DNA of 64,000 nt from Brevibacillus reuszeri. GTDB lineage: Bacteria > Bacillota > Bacilli > Brevibacillales > Brevibacillaceae. This document shows positions 54,625 to 62,433 of the stretch, piece after piece. The stretch lies in assembly GCF_001187725.1 (NCBI RefSeq), contig NZ_LGIQ01000005.1, positions 261,025-325,024 on the forward strand, written 5' to 3'. Both the position numbers and the translations under genes were made by a program. The notes below the pieces were generated by a model that was not told the origin of the DNA, did not search any database, and worked only from the letters and a program-made list of their open reading frames with translations. Each line of letters begins with the position of its first letter. Position 1 is the first letter of the stretch.

Positions 54625-55716
54625 TTAGTAACCTCCTACACGCTCTTTCATGAGATAGTTAGCATATCGAACAGGCTGGGTAATGGAATGAAGCTGTGCA
54701 GTCGGGTCGTCGATCATACGAAAGACAGTACGGCCCGGCCGGCTATTGACTTCAATAATCCAGACGTTTCCTTTCGTATCAATCCCGACATCGATGCCCA
54801 GCTCGACCAATCTTCCATGTGACTGCTCCAGAAAGCGAGGAAGCTCGTCGGTTAGTTTGTGGATGACGTGATCGATTCGGGTAACGATTGCTGAGGGAAA
54901 GTGTTTGCTTAGAAATGAAGCAAGAGGCACGGCTTTGCCACCTCCGTGCAGATTGGAGGTAATACTTTGTTTGTCCCCAAGCCGTACCGCTCTCCCCGTT
55001 GTCTCCCAATTGCCCTGGCCATTTTTTTGAACCAATACACGTACATCAAAAGGGGTGCCGTCCGAGGTGTGCAGCTCCAGATACGGCTGCACTAAAAATT
55101 TTCGCCCAGCGGTAAAGGAAGCGACGAATGCTTTGAGCTTCTTTTTTTCACGAATAAGCCTGCGAAAAGGCTGATTCTCGCGATTGCGGCCGGATACTTC
55201 ATAACCTCCGCGGGCTTCTTTAATGCGCACAACACCAATCCCATGTGTGCCTGCCATGGGCTTAATGATGGCTGCCCCGTATTTATTCAGCGTGCCATCC
55301 AAGGCAGGTAGTGTGAGGAGATCCGTCGGAGGCAAATGAGGGGCGAGCACTGCTGACTTTACAAGCATCTGATGCACCTGCCATTTGCCGGACAGGCCGT
55401 GCCCCAAAAACGTAATGTTGCGATCGTTTTGCAACTTCTCCACAAATGGTTTATAGTGGCGGTAAGATGGGCCGACAAAACAGCGGTCGTAGATCAAGGC
55501 AGGTATAGGAAAAACATTGGATTGCCACGCGCCATTGCGGAATTCAAAGCCGTTGACCTTTCGCGAAGAAAAGTCAACCTGACGCGGAGAAAACACAAAG
55601 ACGCGGATGCCGTGCTTGCGTCCGTACTGCGTCAGCTTTCTGTAATATCCTTTGTCTACAAAATGGGAGCCTTGGCATCGAGTCATGATGCCCAAGCTTC
55701 GCTGATTTGCTGTCAT
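54625..55716 (-). CDS. YheC/YheD-family ATP-grasp protein, paralogue 2 (short form, YheC-like)
   Basis: A 363-residue paralogue that lacks the ~90-residue N-terminal beta domain of the others and begins with the second domain (SLGIMTRCQGSHFVDKGYYR). It keeps LIYDRCFVGPSYRHYK, the ATP-binding AAIIKPMAGTHGIGVVRIKE, PFDVRVLVQKNGQGNWET and the metal-binding strand GIDVGIDTKGNVWIIEVNSR. The length equals that of B. subtilis YheC. A GTG three codons upstream is an alternative start; ATG 55716 has AAGGTGA at better spacing. Confidence 0.9.
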   Translation of the reverse strand: MTANQRSLGIMTRCQGSHFVDKGYYRKLTQYGRKHGIRVFVFSPRQVDFSSRKVNGFEFRNGAWQSNVFPIPALIYDRCFVGPSYRHYKPFVEKLQNDRNITFLGHGLSGKWQVHQMLVKSAVLAPHLPPTDLLTLPALDGTLNKYGAAIIKPMAGTHGIGVVRIKEARGGYEVSGRNRENQPFRRLIREKKKLKAFVASFTAGRKFLVQPYLELHTSDGTPFDVRVLVQKNGQGNWETTGRAVRLGDKQSITSNLHGGGKAVPLASFLSKHFPSAIVTRIDHVIHKLTDELPRFLEQSHGRLVELGIDVGIDTKGNVWIIEVNSRPGRTVFRMIDDPTAQLHSITQPVRYANYLMKERVGGY

Positions 55717-55721
55717 GTAGG

Positions 55722-57152
55722 TCACCTTCGCCTGTAATTCTTGCCGGTTGTTTTTCTCTTGATGCCAGATTTTGCTTTGGAGGCACGAGGAAAACCGCTC
55801 ACATATGATGCATATTCAAGCATGCGAACAACGGATGGGCGTGCGCGTCTGGGTGGTTCTTCCATCCCATCTGGCAGTGGAATCGTGTTCGCCGTTTTGG
55901 AAGGCTTGCTGTTTACTTCCAGGAGCCAGACATGACCGCGTACGTCAACTCCGAGGTCGACGCCAAACTCGGCATAATGACCAGGAAGCGCCTCTTCCAG
56001 AAGAATCGATAGCTTCAGTGCCACATCTCGCAGCAACTGCGGAGAAGGTTTGTTTGAAGTCGCCCATGGCCCACAGACGCGCAGTGCATGGAGTGGTGTG
56101 AGCATGGAGCCGCCGCGAGAAATATTCGAGACGATCCGATTTTGTCCGAGACGGGCTACCATTGAGGTGACGGACCATTCTCCCGCGCGGTTTTTTTGTA
56201 CCAAAACGCGAAAATCAGTTGGACGTCCGCTGATGCCGATTAACGGTAAACCTTGCTGCAACAAGTAAGGTTTGCCTTTTGTCCGTTTTGATAGGAAATG
56301 ATGCAAGCCTTGCAGGCTGGAAAAGGACTGATTCATCCCCCCTGGCCTTGCGAGAGAGTAACCCACTTGGGTTCTGCGCAGCCGGAAAATTCCTTTTCCC
56401 ATGCTGCCATTTGCTGGTTTTGCATAAATCGTTCGATACGTGGAGAGCATCTGACGTAAATCTTCCTGACTTTGGTAGCGAACCATACTGGGGAGATGTA
56501 GGGCTGCCGCCTCTTGCTGCTCAAGTGCAGCATGCACGTGCCATTTGTTCAGGAAACGCTCGTTAAAAAATGGGATGTTTGCGTCTTTGCATCTTTGTAC
56601 CCAAGCGGTCATTTGCTCGCTTCGTTCCCGCTGACGGGAAACGAGCCGGTTGTATATGCATTGGGGGAGAGGAAGTACCTTTTGTCTCCATACTCCGCCT
56701 CTTCGCACCAGACCGCGAACAATTCCGGCATCCCAATTGACATCCTGTAGCCGGAAAGCACAGACAATCCCACCGCGTTTTCGATTGATGTCAGCCACTT
56801 CGTTGAAAAACGCAGATAAAGGGCCGAAGGGAGATTGTGGATATTGGGCATTGTAGGTAGATACTAGAATTCCTACATAGGGACCGAAAACTAGCTTCTG
56901 CTGGTCCGGGAGGTAGCGTATAAGCAGCGGAGATCCCGTGGGCAGATGAAGAGATTGGGCCAAAGATGGACGAATCAGGGTACTACCATTTCGTTCCATG
57001 CTGCCAACGCGGGCGCAAACTGTTTTGCTTCCAAATTGGACGTCGAGGGTCGAGGACTGAAGTTTCCATTTGCGCATTTGCGCTTGGGGCAGGTAAAGGT
57101 CTACTTCAGACTTTGGCTCGTATGCAACAACGATGGTTGGAACGTCAGACAT
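55722..57152 (-). CDS. YheC/YheD-family ATP-grasp protein, paralogue 1 with basic tail
   Basis: A 476-residue paralogue and the first gene of the array. N-terminal beta domain (VDLYLPQAQMRKWKL; LVFGPYVGILVSTYN), then CIYNRLVSRQRERSEQM, the ATP-binding TIYAKPANGSMGKGIFRLRR, RPTDFRVLVQKNRAGEW and GVDLGVDVRGHVWLLEVNSK. Unlike its neighbours it ends in a basic tail of about 20 residues (SKAKSGIKRKTTGKNYRRR), which might bind nucleic acid or an acidic coat component. Start ATG behind GGAAGGGGATAATC; the frame continues 8 codons upstream. A candidate sigma-K promoter lies just ahead. Confidence 0.9.
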   Translation of the reverse strand: MSDVPTIVVAYEPKSEVDLYLPQAQMRKWKLQSSTLDVQFGSKTVCARVGSMERNGSTLIRPSLAQSLHLPTGSPLLIRYLPDQQKLVFGPYVGILVSTYNAQYPQSPFGPLSAFFNEVADINRKRGGIVCAFRLQDVNWDAGIVRGLVRRGGVWRQKVLPLPQCIYNRLVSRQRERSEQMTAWVQRCKDANIPFFNERFLNKWHVHAALEQQEAAALHLPSMVRYQSQEDLRQMLSTYRTIYAKPANGSMGKGIFRLRRTQVGYSLARPGGMNQSFSSLQGLHHFLSKRTKGKPYLLQQGLPLIGISGRPTDFRVLVQKNRAGEWSVTSMVARLGQNRIVSNISRGGSMLTPLHALRVCGPWATSNKPSPQLLRDVALKLSILLEEALPGHYAEFGVDLGVDVRGHVWLLEVNSKPSKTANTIPLPDGMEEPPRRARPSVVRMLEYASYVSGFPRASKAKSGIKRKTTGKNYRRR

Positions 57153-57186
57153 GATTATCCCCTTCCCATCAGGCATGAAGTTAGTC

Positions 57187-57215
57187 TATGGTATGAGTAG
57201 CCAAATGGATTGGTG
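57187..57215 (-). promoter_or_regulatory. Candidate sigma-K (late mother-cell) promoter of the ATP-grasp array
   Basis: On the minus strand CACC (57212-57215) and CATACCATA (57187-57195) are 16 nt apart. They match the sigma-K pattern mACm-N16-CATAnnnTA completely and would start transcription about 30 nt before the first gene. Late mother-cell expression agrees with coat association. Confidence 0.55.
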
Positions 57216-57245
57216 CCATGCACAGAAGAGAGGTTGTTAGTATTT

Positions 57246-58403
57246 ATGAACTTATGGGTAATTTTATTGAACATTGGAGTAGGCTCCGTGATTGGAGGAG
57301 TGACCAATGAGCTGGCGATTCGGATGCTTTTCCGACCGCTCAAGCCTTGGTACATCGGGAGATGGCGCGTTCCTTTTACGCCGGGATTGATCCCTCGCAG
57401 GCGCGACGACATCGCGATACAAATGGGCAGATTAGTGGAAGAGCATTTGTTGACGACGGAAGGTATCAGGCGTTCTCTTGCCCAGAGCGGACTGGAAAAT
57501 ACGCTGGCGGGCTGGATGAGGAATGTCGCGGATGATTGGATGTCGGACGAGCGGACACTTCGCGAGGTGTTGCAAAAGACAATGCCTGATTCCTTTAATG
57601 AAGCGGGAGGCTGGAGCGATCGTATTCGTACTCCTGTCCAGCTGCATTGGCAAGCCTTTATCGACCACACACTCTATCAATATGAACAAAAGACATTGCG
57701 AGAGCTGCTCCCGGAAAATGGGGAAAAACGTCTTGAGGATACAATCGGTACCGTGAGCCAGCTGCTTTTGACTCGTTTTCGCGAGTACCTGCATTCCCCT
57801 GAGGGACATCAGACTTTGCAAAATATGGTTCGAGGCATGCTAGGCGGAGGCGGGGGAATGTTTGGCGGTCTCGTCGGCATGTTCCTTGGTGATGACAAAA
57901 TTTTGGGCAAGCTGCTTCCTCACTTGGACGAGATTCTCCAGCGGCCGGAGCTCGCGGAGCGAATCCATCAGTTTTTGCAGGCGGAGGCGGACAAGCTGCT
58001 TGATAAAAACGTAGGCGATGTTGTTGCTTGGCTTGGGCGTGAACAGGTCAACGAATGGGCGAACGCGATTTTTGCCAAGTTCGAAGAAAAAAGCATCCAA
58101 ATCGTGGACAAGCCGATGTCTAGTCTGACTGCACCGTTCAAGGAGAGTGTGACCACCCAGTTGATCCCGCGGGTAGCGAGCTGGATGGTAGATACGCTAC
58201 AGAAAAATGTGGAACGCATCTTTCAACGTCTCGCAGTACGCGATATTGTTACAAAACAAGTAGAAGGATTTCCAATTGAAAGAATAGAAGAAATGGTGGT
58301 AGGCATTTCAGGAAAAGAGTTTCGGATGATTACCTTCCTAGGCTTTGTTCTTGGCGGGATTATCGGGCTTGTACAAGGCTTGCTGGCAGGCTGGTTAAGT
58401 TAG
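57246..58403 (+). CDS. yheB: DUF445-family membrane protein (YheB-like)
   Basis: A 385-residue protein with one N-terminal hydrophobic segment (LWVILLNIGVGSVIGGVTNE) and one at the C-terminus (MITFLGFVLGGIIGLVQGLL), which leave a long helical middle with amphipathic stretches. ELAIRMLFRPLKPWYIGRWR followed by PFTPGLIPRRR is the hallmark of DUF445. In B. subtilis yheB neighbours yheC and yheD, the same context as here, divergent from the ATP-grasp array. The biochemical role is unknown; an association with spore or membrane structure is inferred. The start at ATG 57246 has AGAGG upstream at rather long spacing; the frame opens 12 codons earlier. Confidence 0.88.
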   Translation: MNLWVILLNIGVGSVIGGVTNELAIRMLFRPLKPWYIGRWRVPFTPGLIPRRRDDIAIQMGRLVEEHLLTTEGIRRSLAQSGLENTLAGWMRNVADDWMSDERTLREVLQKTMPDSFNEAGGWSDRIRTPVQLHWQAFIDHTLYQYEQKTLRELLPENGEKRLEDTIGTVSQLLLTRFREYLHSPEGHQTLQNMVRGMLGGGGGMFGGLVGMFLGDDKILGKLLPHLDEILQRPELAERIHQFLQAEADKLLDKNVGDVVAWLGREQVNEWANAIFAKFEEKSIQIVDKPMSSLTAPFKESVTTQLIPRVASWMVDTLQKNVERIFQRLAVRDIVTKQVEGFPIERIEEMVVGISGKEFRMITFLGFVLGGIIGLVQGLLAGWLS

Positions 58404-58419
58404 TAAAACTGAAAAGAAA

Positions 58420-58464
58420 CTGTAAACCGTCTGTAATATTCCTGTAATATTCCAGGGGTAAGAT
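58420..58464 (+). promoter_or_regulatory. Pho-box-like iterons with a -10 element
   Basis: Three units in an exact 11-nt phase: CTGTAAACCGT (58420-58430), CTGTAATATTC (58431-58441) and CTGTAATATTC (58442-58452). They resemble the PhoB/PhoP direct repeat CTGTCAT-N4-CTGTCAT. TAAGAT (58459-58464) lies 10 nt after the last CTGTAAT, the spacing seen where a Pho box replaces the -35. The start would be near 58471. This is pattern matching only. Confidence 0.5.
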
Positions 58465-58473
58465 AAAAGCACG

Positions 58474-58512
58474 ATGAAAACCCCCTTAATGATATACTTT
58501 CTGATTAGGTAG
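58474..58512 (+). CDS. Possible 12-codon leader peptide
   Basis: ATGAAAACC... encodes MKTPLMIYFLIR and ends in TAG inside the first arm of the terminator that follows. It would be the only open frame of a transcript from the Pho-box-like promoter. No good ribosome site precedes it, so this is weakly supported. Confidence 0.25.
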   Translation: MKTPLMIYFLIR

Positions 58513-58538
58513 CTTGAAAAAGCTACCCTTTTTTTTTG
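58508..58538 (+). terminator. Strong terminator between yheB and ytoI
   Basis: GGTAGCTT and AAGCTACC form a perfect 8-bp stem around GAAA, followed by a run of nine T. It could end yheB transcripts or act as an attenuator for ytoI. Confidence 0.93.
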
Positions 58539-58615
58539 TCTCGCCTTCGGGTATATTGATCGAAGGAGCGGGAGTATAAGGAACGGCTGAAACAAGTGGA
58601 AGGGGGAAGGGCAAG

Positions 58616-59926
58616 ATGGCAACCAAGCATGAACAAATCTTGCAACATATTGATCGCCTTCCGATCGGTTCGAAGATTTCCGTGCGGCAGATCGCCAAAG
58701 ACCTGGATGTAAGTGAGGGTACGGCATACCGTGCGATCAAGGAAGCGGAAACACAAGGATACGTCAGTACGATCGAACGTGTCGGAACAGTGAGGATCGA
58801 GAAGAAGCAGAAAGAAAATATAGAGCGGCTTACGTTCGCGGAGGTCGTCAATATCGTCGACGGTCATGTATTGGGCGGACGGGAAGGACTGCACAAGACA
58901 TTAAATAAATTTGTCATAGGCGCGATGCAGCTGGAAGCGATGATGCGCTATATCGATGCAGGCAGTCTGTTGATTGTAGGGAACCGTTATCAGGCCCACA
59001 AGATTGCCTTGCAGCAGGGAGCAGCTGTACTTATTACGGGAGGCTTTGATACGAGCGAAGAGATCAAGCAGCTGGCAGATCGACTCGCGCTCCCGATTAT
59101 TTCATCGAGCTATGACTCCTTTACGGTCGCTTCCATGATCAACAGAGCGATATACGACCGCTTGATTAAAAAAGAAATTGTCATGGTAGAAGACGTATTG
59201 AAGCCATTGGCTGAAACACCCGTGCTGTTAACCTCCGACTCCGTTGCCAAGTGGCATCAATATACAGAGCTGTATCAAGATACGAGATTTCCTGTTGTTG
59301 ACGAACAGATGCGCCTGATCGGGATTGTCACCTCCAAGGACATCATCGGTCATGAGGAAACAGCGACGATTGATAAAGTGATGACGAAAAATCCGATTAC
59401 GACTTCACCGCGTGTCTCCGTAGCATCCTCTGCGCACACGATGGTATGGGAAGGAATTGAATTATTGCCCGTCGTTGATAATCATCGCAAGCTGGTCGGT
59501 GTTCTGAGCCGCAACGATGTATTAAAAGCGCTGCAATTTACGGCGAAGCAGCCGCAAATGAGCGAAACCTTCCCGAACCTGATCATGTCTCATTTCCGCG
59601 AAGAGCGGCAAGCCGATGAGGTTGTGTATTTAGGAGATGTAAGTCCGCAGATGACCAATCATCTCGGTACGATTGCGAGTGGAATCATGACGACCGTTAT
59701 GGTTGAGGCAGCCTGTAATCTTTTGCGTCTGCATAAAAGGGGCGATATGATGCCAGAAAATATTATGGTCTATTTCCTGAAGCCAGTTCAGATGGAGAGC
59801 CATATCGAGGTGCAGCCGCGTTTGCTTGACATCAGCCGTCGCTTTGGAAAAGTAGAAGTTTCTGTGTACCATGGCGAGCAGCTGGTTGGGCAGGCAATGG
59901 TTACGGCACAAATTATTGAGCGATAG
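58616..59926 (+). CDS. ytoI: YtoI-like regulatory protein: HTH, DRTGG, two CBS, hotdog thioesterase domain
   Basis: A 436-residue multidomain cytoplasmic protein. Residues 1-65 are a winged HTH (ISVRQIAKDLDVSEGTAYRA); ~70-180 a DRTGG domain (FAEVVNIVDGHVLGG; LLIVGNRYQAHKIA; VLITGGFDTSEEI); ~190-310 a CBS pair (LTSDSVAKWHQYTELYQD; GIVTSKDIIGHEE; VVDNHRKLVGVLSRND) that normally binds adenine nucleotides; ~320-436 a PaaI/4HBT-like hotdog domain (NHLGTIASGIMTTVMVEAAC). The order is that of B. subtilis YtoI. It probably senses nucleotides and regulates genes, targets unknown. ATG behind GGAAGGGGGAAGGGCAAG. Confidence 0.93.
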   Translation: MATKHEQILQHIDRLPIGSKISVRQIAKDLDVSEGTAYRAIKEAETQGYVSTIERVGTVRIEKKQKENIERLTFAEVVNIVDGHVLGGREGLHKTLNKFVIGAMQLEAMMRYIDAGSLLIVGNRYQAHKIALQQGAAVLITGGFDTSEEIKQLADRLALPIISSSYDSFTVASMINRAIYDRLIKKEIVMVEDVLKPLAETPVLLTSDSVAKWHQYTELYQDTRFPVVDEQMRLIGIVTSKDIIGHEETATIDKVMTKNPITTSPRVSVASSAHTMVWEGIELLPVVDNHRKLVGVLSRNDVLKALQFTAKQPQMSETFPNLIMSHFREERQADEVVYLGDVSPQMTNHLGTIASGIMTTVMVEAACNLLRLHKRGDMMPENIMVYFLKPVQMESHIEVQPRLLDISRRFGKVEVSVYHGEQLVGQAMVTAQIIER

Positions 59927-60022
59927 TTTCAAAAAAAGAGCAAAGGTCATTCAGCGAAAGGAAGAGTACTTCGCTGGCTGGCCTTTTTATTTTGGCGTGA
60001 GCACAACAGAGGATAGCGGCAT

Positions 60023-60051
60023 TGACATGACGATCCTGTTCGGATACGATC
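60023..60051 (+). promoter_or_regulatory. Probable promoter of the ArsR-type gene
   Basis: TTGACA (60023-60028) and TACGAT (60046-60051) are 17 nt apart, 50-60 nt before the ribosome site of the next gene. Confidence 0.6.
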
Positions 60052-60102
60052 TTATTAGAAAGGTATCTAATTAGTTTGTTCGTGGAAATGGAGGAAACAG
60101 CC

Positions 60103-60717
60103 TTGCAATTAGATCAACTCGTTACTTTTTATAAAGCGTTGGGTGATCCGACACGCGTGCGCATTCTGGCTATTTTGGCAAACGGGCCATTACACGGACA
60201 GGCGCTGGCTGGCAAGCTTGGAGTGACACCTCCAACGATTACCCATCACATGGCTAAGCTGCGCGAAGCAGGTGTTGTTTATGAACGGCGCGATAAAAAC
60301 ACCATTTACTTTTATTTGCACGAAGCCAACATGAAGGGGCAATCTGGGGCCATCCTGCATGTACTGGAAAAGGCGAAAGAGAACGCTGACGATGATTTGC
60401 TTGTAGACAGTACAGATGTGGAGGAGAAGAAAACACAAATGGCACTTGAAAAAATGCAGGTCATTCGCAGCTTTATTACGCCAGAGGGCAAGCTGAAGCA
60501 AATTCCGGCTCAGCGCAAGAAAAAGCTGATTGTTTTCGAACACATGGTACGCGGATTGGAAAAAGGGCGGAAGTACGCTGAAAAAGAGATCAACGAATAC
60601 ATCAGGCAATTCCATGATGATTACGCGACGATCAGGCGGGAGTTCATCATGAATCATTACATGTATCGAGAAAATGGGATCTACGAGTTGAACCCGGAGA
60701 ACATGTGGGCCAAATAA
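60103..60717 (+). CDS. ArsR-family regulator with C-terminal DUF2087 domain
   Basis: A 204-residue protein. The first ~90 residues are an ArsR/SmtB winged helix (VTFYKALGDPTRVRILAILA; ALAGKLGVTPPTITHHMAKL; VYERRDKNTIYFYL). The C-terminal ~70 residues are DUF2087 (IPAQRKKKLIVFEHMVRGLE; YAEKEINEYIRQFHDDYATI; RREFIMNHYMYRENGIYEL). The usual ArsR metal-binding Cys pair is absent, so it probably senses something else. The TTG start has GGAGG exactly 8 nt upstream; ATG 60088 and TTG 60076 are in frame upstream but lie on or before this site. Monocistronic. Confidence 0.88.
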   Translation: MQLDQLVTFYKALGDPTRVRILAILANGPLHGQALAGKLGVTPPTITHHMAKLREAGVVYERRDKNTIYFYLHEANMKGQSGAILHVLEKAKENADDDLLVDSTDVEEKKTQMALEKMQVIRSFITPEGKLKQIPAQRKKKLIVFEHMVRGLEKGRKYAEKEINEYIRQFHDDYATIRREFIMNHYMYRENGIYELNPENMWAK

Positions 60718-60896
60718 AGCGGCGCTTGCTCGTATACGGAATTTTATGTATAAAAAAGGACAACCTTCGGCACTACGCTCAGGTTGTCTAAAGAATTAGA
60801 ATGTCACACAAAGATTATTATAGGACGGTGCTGCCAGGGAAGCTAGAATAAACAGCTGGTAGCAGAGGCGAAAGCTGGTAGTCCGAAAATATTGAT

Positions 60897-60939
60897 AAAA
60901 GTCTCAAAATGATATTCGTGTCAATTTGAGACTTTTCTT
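60897..60939 (+). terminator. Terminator-like 12-bp hairpin
   Basis: AAAAGTCTCAAA pairs perfectly with TTTGAGACTTTT across a 16-nt loop and is followed by CTT. It probably insulates the dpaL operon from upstream transcription. Confidence 0.65.
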
Positions 60940-60986
60940 CGCATAGCTTGCGATTTCCAGGTTTCAGGATCGTAATTCAGTCACTG

Positions 60987-61003
60987 GGTATCATTTTGAT
61001 ACC
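60987..61003. promoter_or_regulatory. Possible upstream activator site for a sigma-54 enhancer-binding protein
   Basis: GGTATCATTTTGATACC is a perfect 7+7 palindrome centred about 130 nt upstream of the sigma-54-type promoter, a typical enhancer distance. Binding is inferred. Confidence 0.45.
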
Positions 61004-61122
61004 TGGATGGCTGTTTTTTTATTTTCTAGACGTGAGCTAAACGATGAAGGGACAACAGATCGCAACACCTAAACATACGTCAACAGAAGTGGAGCTTGTC
61101 TTTTCCTCGCATGAAGCGACTC

Positions 61123-61138
61123 TGGCATGGTTTGTGCA
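61123..61138 (+). promoter_or_regulatory. Sigma-54 (RpoN/SigL) promoter of dpaL-ygeY
   Basis: TGGCATGGTTTGTGCA has GG and GC separated by exactly 10 nt and agrees with TGGCAC-N5-TTGCA at most positions. The start would be near 61149, 35 nt before the dpaL ATG. Sigma-54 control is common for amino-acid catabolism in Bacillota. Confidence 0.65.
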
Positions 61139-61183
61139 AAACAAAAAAGGGAGACGAGGGTGCACAGCAAAGGAGGAATGACC

Positions 61184-62416
61184 ATGCAATCGCAAGTCGT
61201 TGGCGAGGTGAAATGGGCGAAAAACAAGTTCCACTCCATCGGATATAACGAAGAGGAGCTATCGATCTTTGCCAAAAGCGAAATACAAGGTGTCCATGCC
61301 TTTCAGCAATCACACAGCGCGTATACCAAAACGCCGCTGCATCAGTTGAAGCATTTAGCAGAGCATTTACAGGTAGCAGATATCCGGGTAAAGGACGAAT
61401 CGTATCGATTCGGGCTAAATGCATTCAAAGTCATGGGTGGTATCTACGCTATCGGCAAGTATGTGGCACAGCAGCTGGGAGAGAGGGTGGAAGACTTGTC
61501 GTTTGAAGCCTTGCAATCTCCCCGTGTAAAAGACAGGCTTGGCGAAATCACGTTCATTTCCGCCACTGATGGAAATCATGGGCGCGGGATTGCCTGGGCA
61601 GCCAGAGAGCTCGGGCAAAGGTCCGTAATCTATATGCCCAAAGGCTCGTCCAGGCAGCGTCTGATGGCGATTCAAAAAGAGGGCGCTGATGCAGATATTA
61701 CCGAGTTCAATTACGATGAAACCGTCAGAATGTGTGCGGACCTCGCGGAAAAGAACGGCTGGGTCATGGTACAGGATACAGCATGGGAGGGCTATGACGA
61801 AATCCCGCTGTGGATTATGCAAGGATATGCATCGATGGCCAAAGAGATCGAGGAGCAATTGCTGGTGAGCGGTGGGAATCCGCCGACGCATGCTTTTCTT
61901 CAGGCGGGAGTCGGTTCCTTCGCAGCCGCAATTGCAGGGTATCTTGTATATGCATATCGTGACAATCCTCCTGTCATACTCATCGCAGAGCCGGATCAGG
62001 CAGACTGCTATTATCGGTCATTCGCTACTGAGGACGGAGGACGGGAAGTAGTTAGCGGAGAAATGAATACGATTATGGCAGGACTTGCATGTGGGGAACC
62101 AAACACGAGAGCGTTTCGCCTTCTGAGTGGGTGTGCGACTGGAGCTTTTTCATGCCCCGATTCCATCTCTGCACTCGGCATGAGAGTGTATGGCAATCCA
62201 CTGGGGAGCGACCCCCGCGTAATATCAGGAGAATCAGGTGCAGTAACCTTGGGCCTGCTCTACTATTTACGCAAGCGATCGGCTGATCCCATGCTATGCT
62301 GCGAGCTTTCACTGGATACGAGCTCTCGCATACTGTTGATCAGTACGGAGGGAGACACAGACCCGCAGCAATATCAAAAGATCGTATGGGAAGGACACTA
62401 CCCAGCGTACACATAG
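61184..62416 (+). CDS. dpaL: Diaminopropionate ammonia-lyase
   Basis: A 410-residue PLP enzyme that splits 2,3-diaminopropionate into pyruvate and two ammonia. The PLP lysine is Lys82 in RFGLNAFKVMGG; TDGNHGRGIAWAARELGQ is the phosphate/substrate loop and GVGSFAAAIAGY the glycine-rich PLP-phosphate site. Length and the SRFGLNAFK-type context match YgeX. Start at the ATG with AAAGGAGGAATGACC (7 nt); an ATG two codons earlier lies too near the ribosome site. It is followed after 17 nt by ygeY, the same order as in the enterobacterial ygeX-ygeY cluster. Likely role: use of diaminopropionate or beta-substituted alanines as nitrogen source. Confidence 0.95.
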   Translation: MQSQVVGEVKWAKNKFHSIGYNEEELSIFAKSEIQGVHAFQQSHSAYTKTPLHQLKHLAEHLQVADIRVKDESYRFGLNAFKVMGGIYAIGKYVAQQLGERVEDLSFEALQSPRVKDRLGEITFISATDGNHGRGIAWAARELGQRSVIYMPKGSSRQRLMAIQKEGADADITEFNYDETVRMCADLAEKNGWVMVQDTAWEGYDEIPLWIMQGYASMAKEIEEQLLVSGGNPPTHAFLQAGVGSFAAAIAGYLVYAYRDNPPVILIAEPDQADCYYRSFATEDGGREVVSGEMNTIMAGLACGEPNTRAFRLLSGCATGAFSCPDSISALGMRVYGNPLGSDPRVISGESGAVTLGLLYYLRKRSADPMLCCELSLDTSSRILLISTEGDTDPQQYQKIVWEGHYPAYT

Positions 62417-62433
62417 AAAAGGAGTGAGAAGCG

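Larger units (their letters stand above)
60718..61183. other. Regulatory gap upstream of dpaL
   Basis: It holds a hairpin GACAACCT/AGGTTGTC (about 60752-60779); a perfect 12-bp stem AAAAGTCTCAAA / TTTGAGACTTTT (60897-60936), a good terminator; a palindrome GGTATCA-TTT-TGATACC (60987-61003); and a sigma-54-type promoter (61123-61138). The palindrome and the loop of the big hairpin share TCAAAATGATA. No gene was seen. Confidence 0.7.

Noticed and set aside
54582..54640. Array of similar ATP-grasp genes as an assembly duplication
   Set aside because: The four proteins differ in length and in most residues outside the catalytic motifs, so they are old paralogues and not a copied contig.
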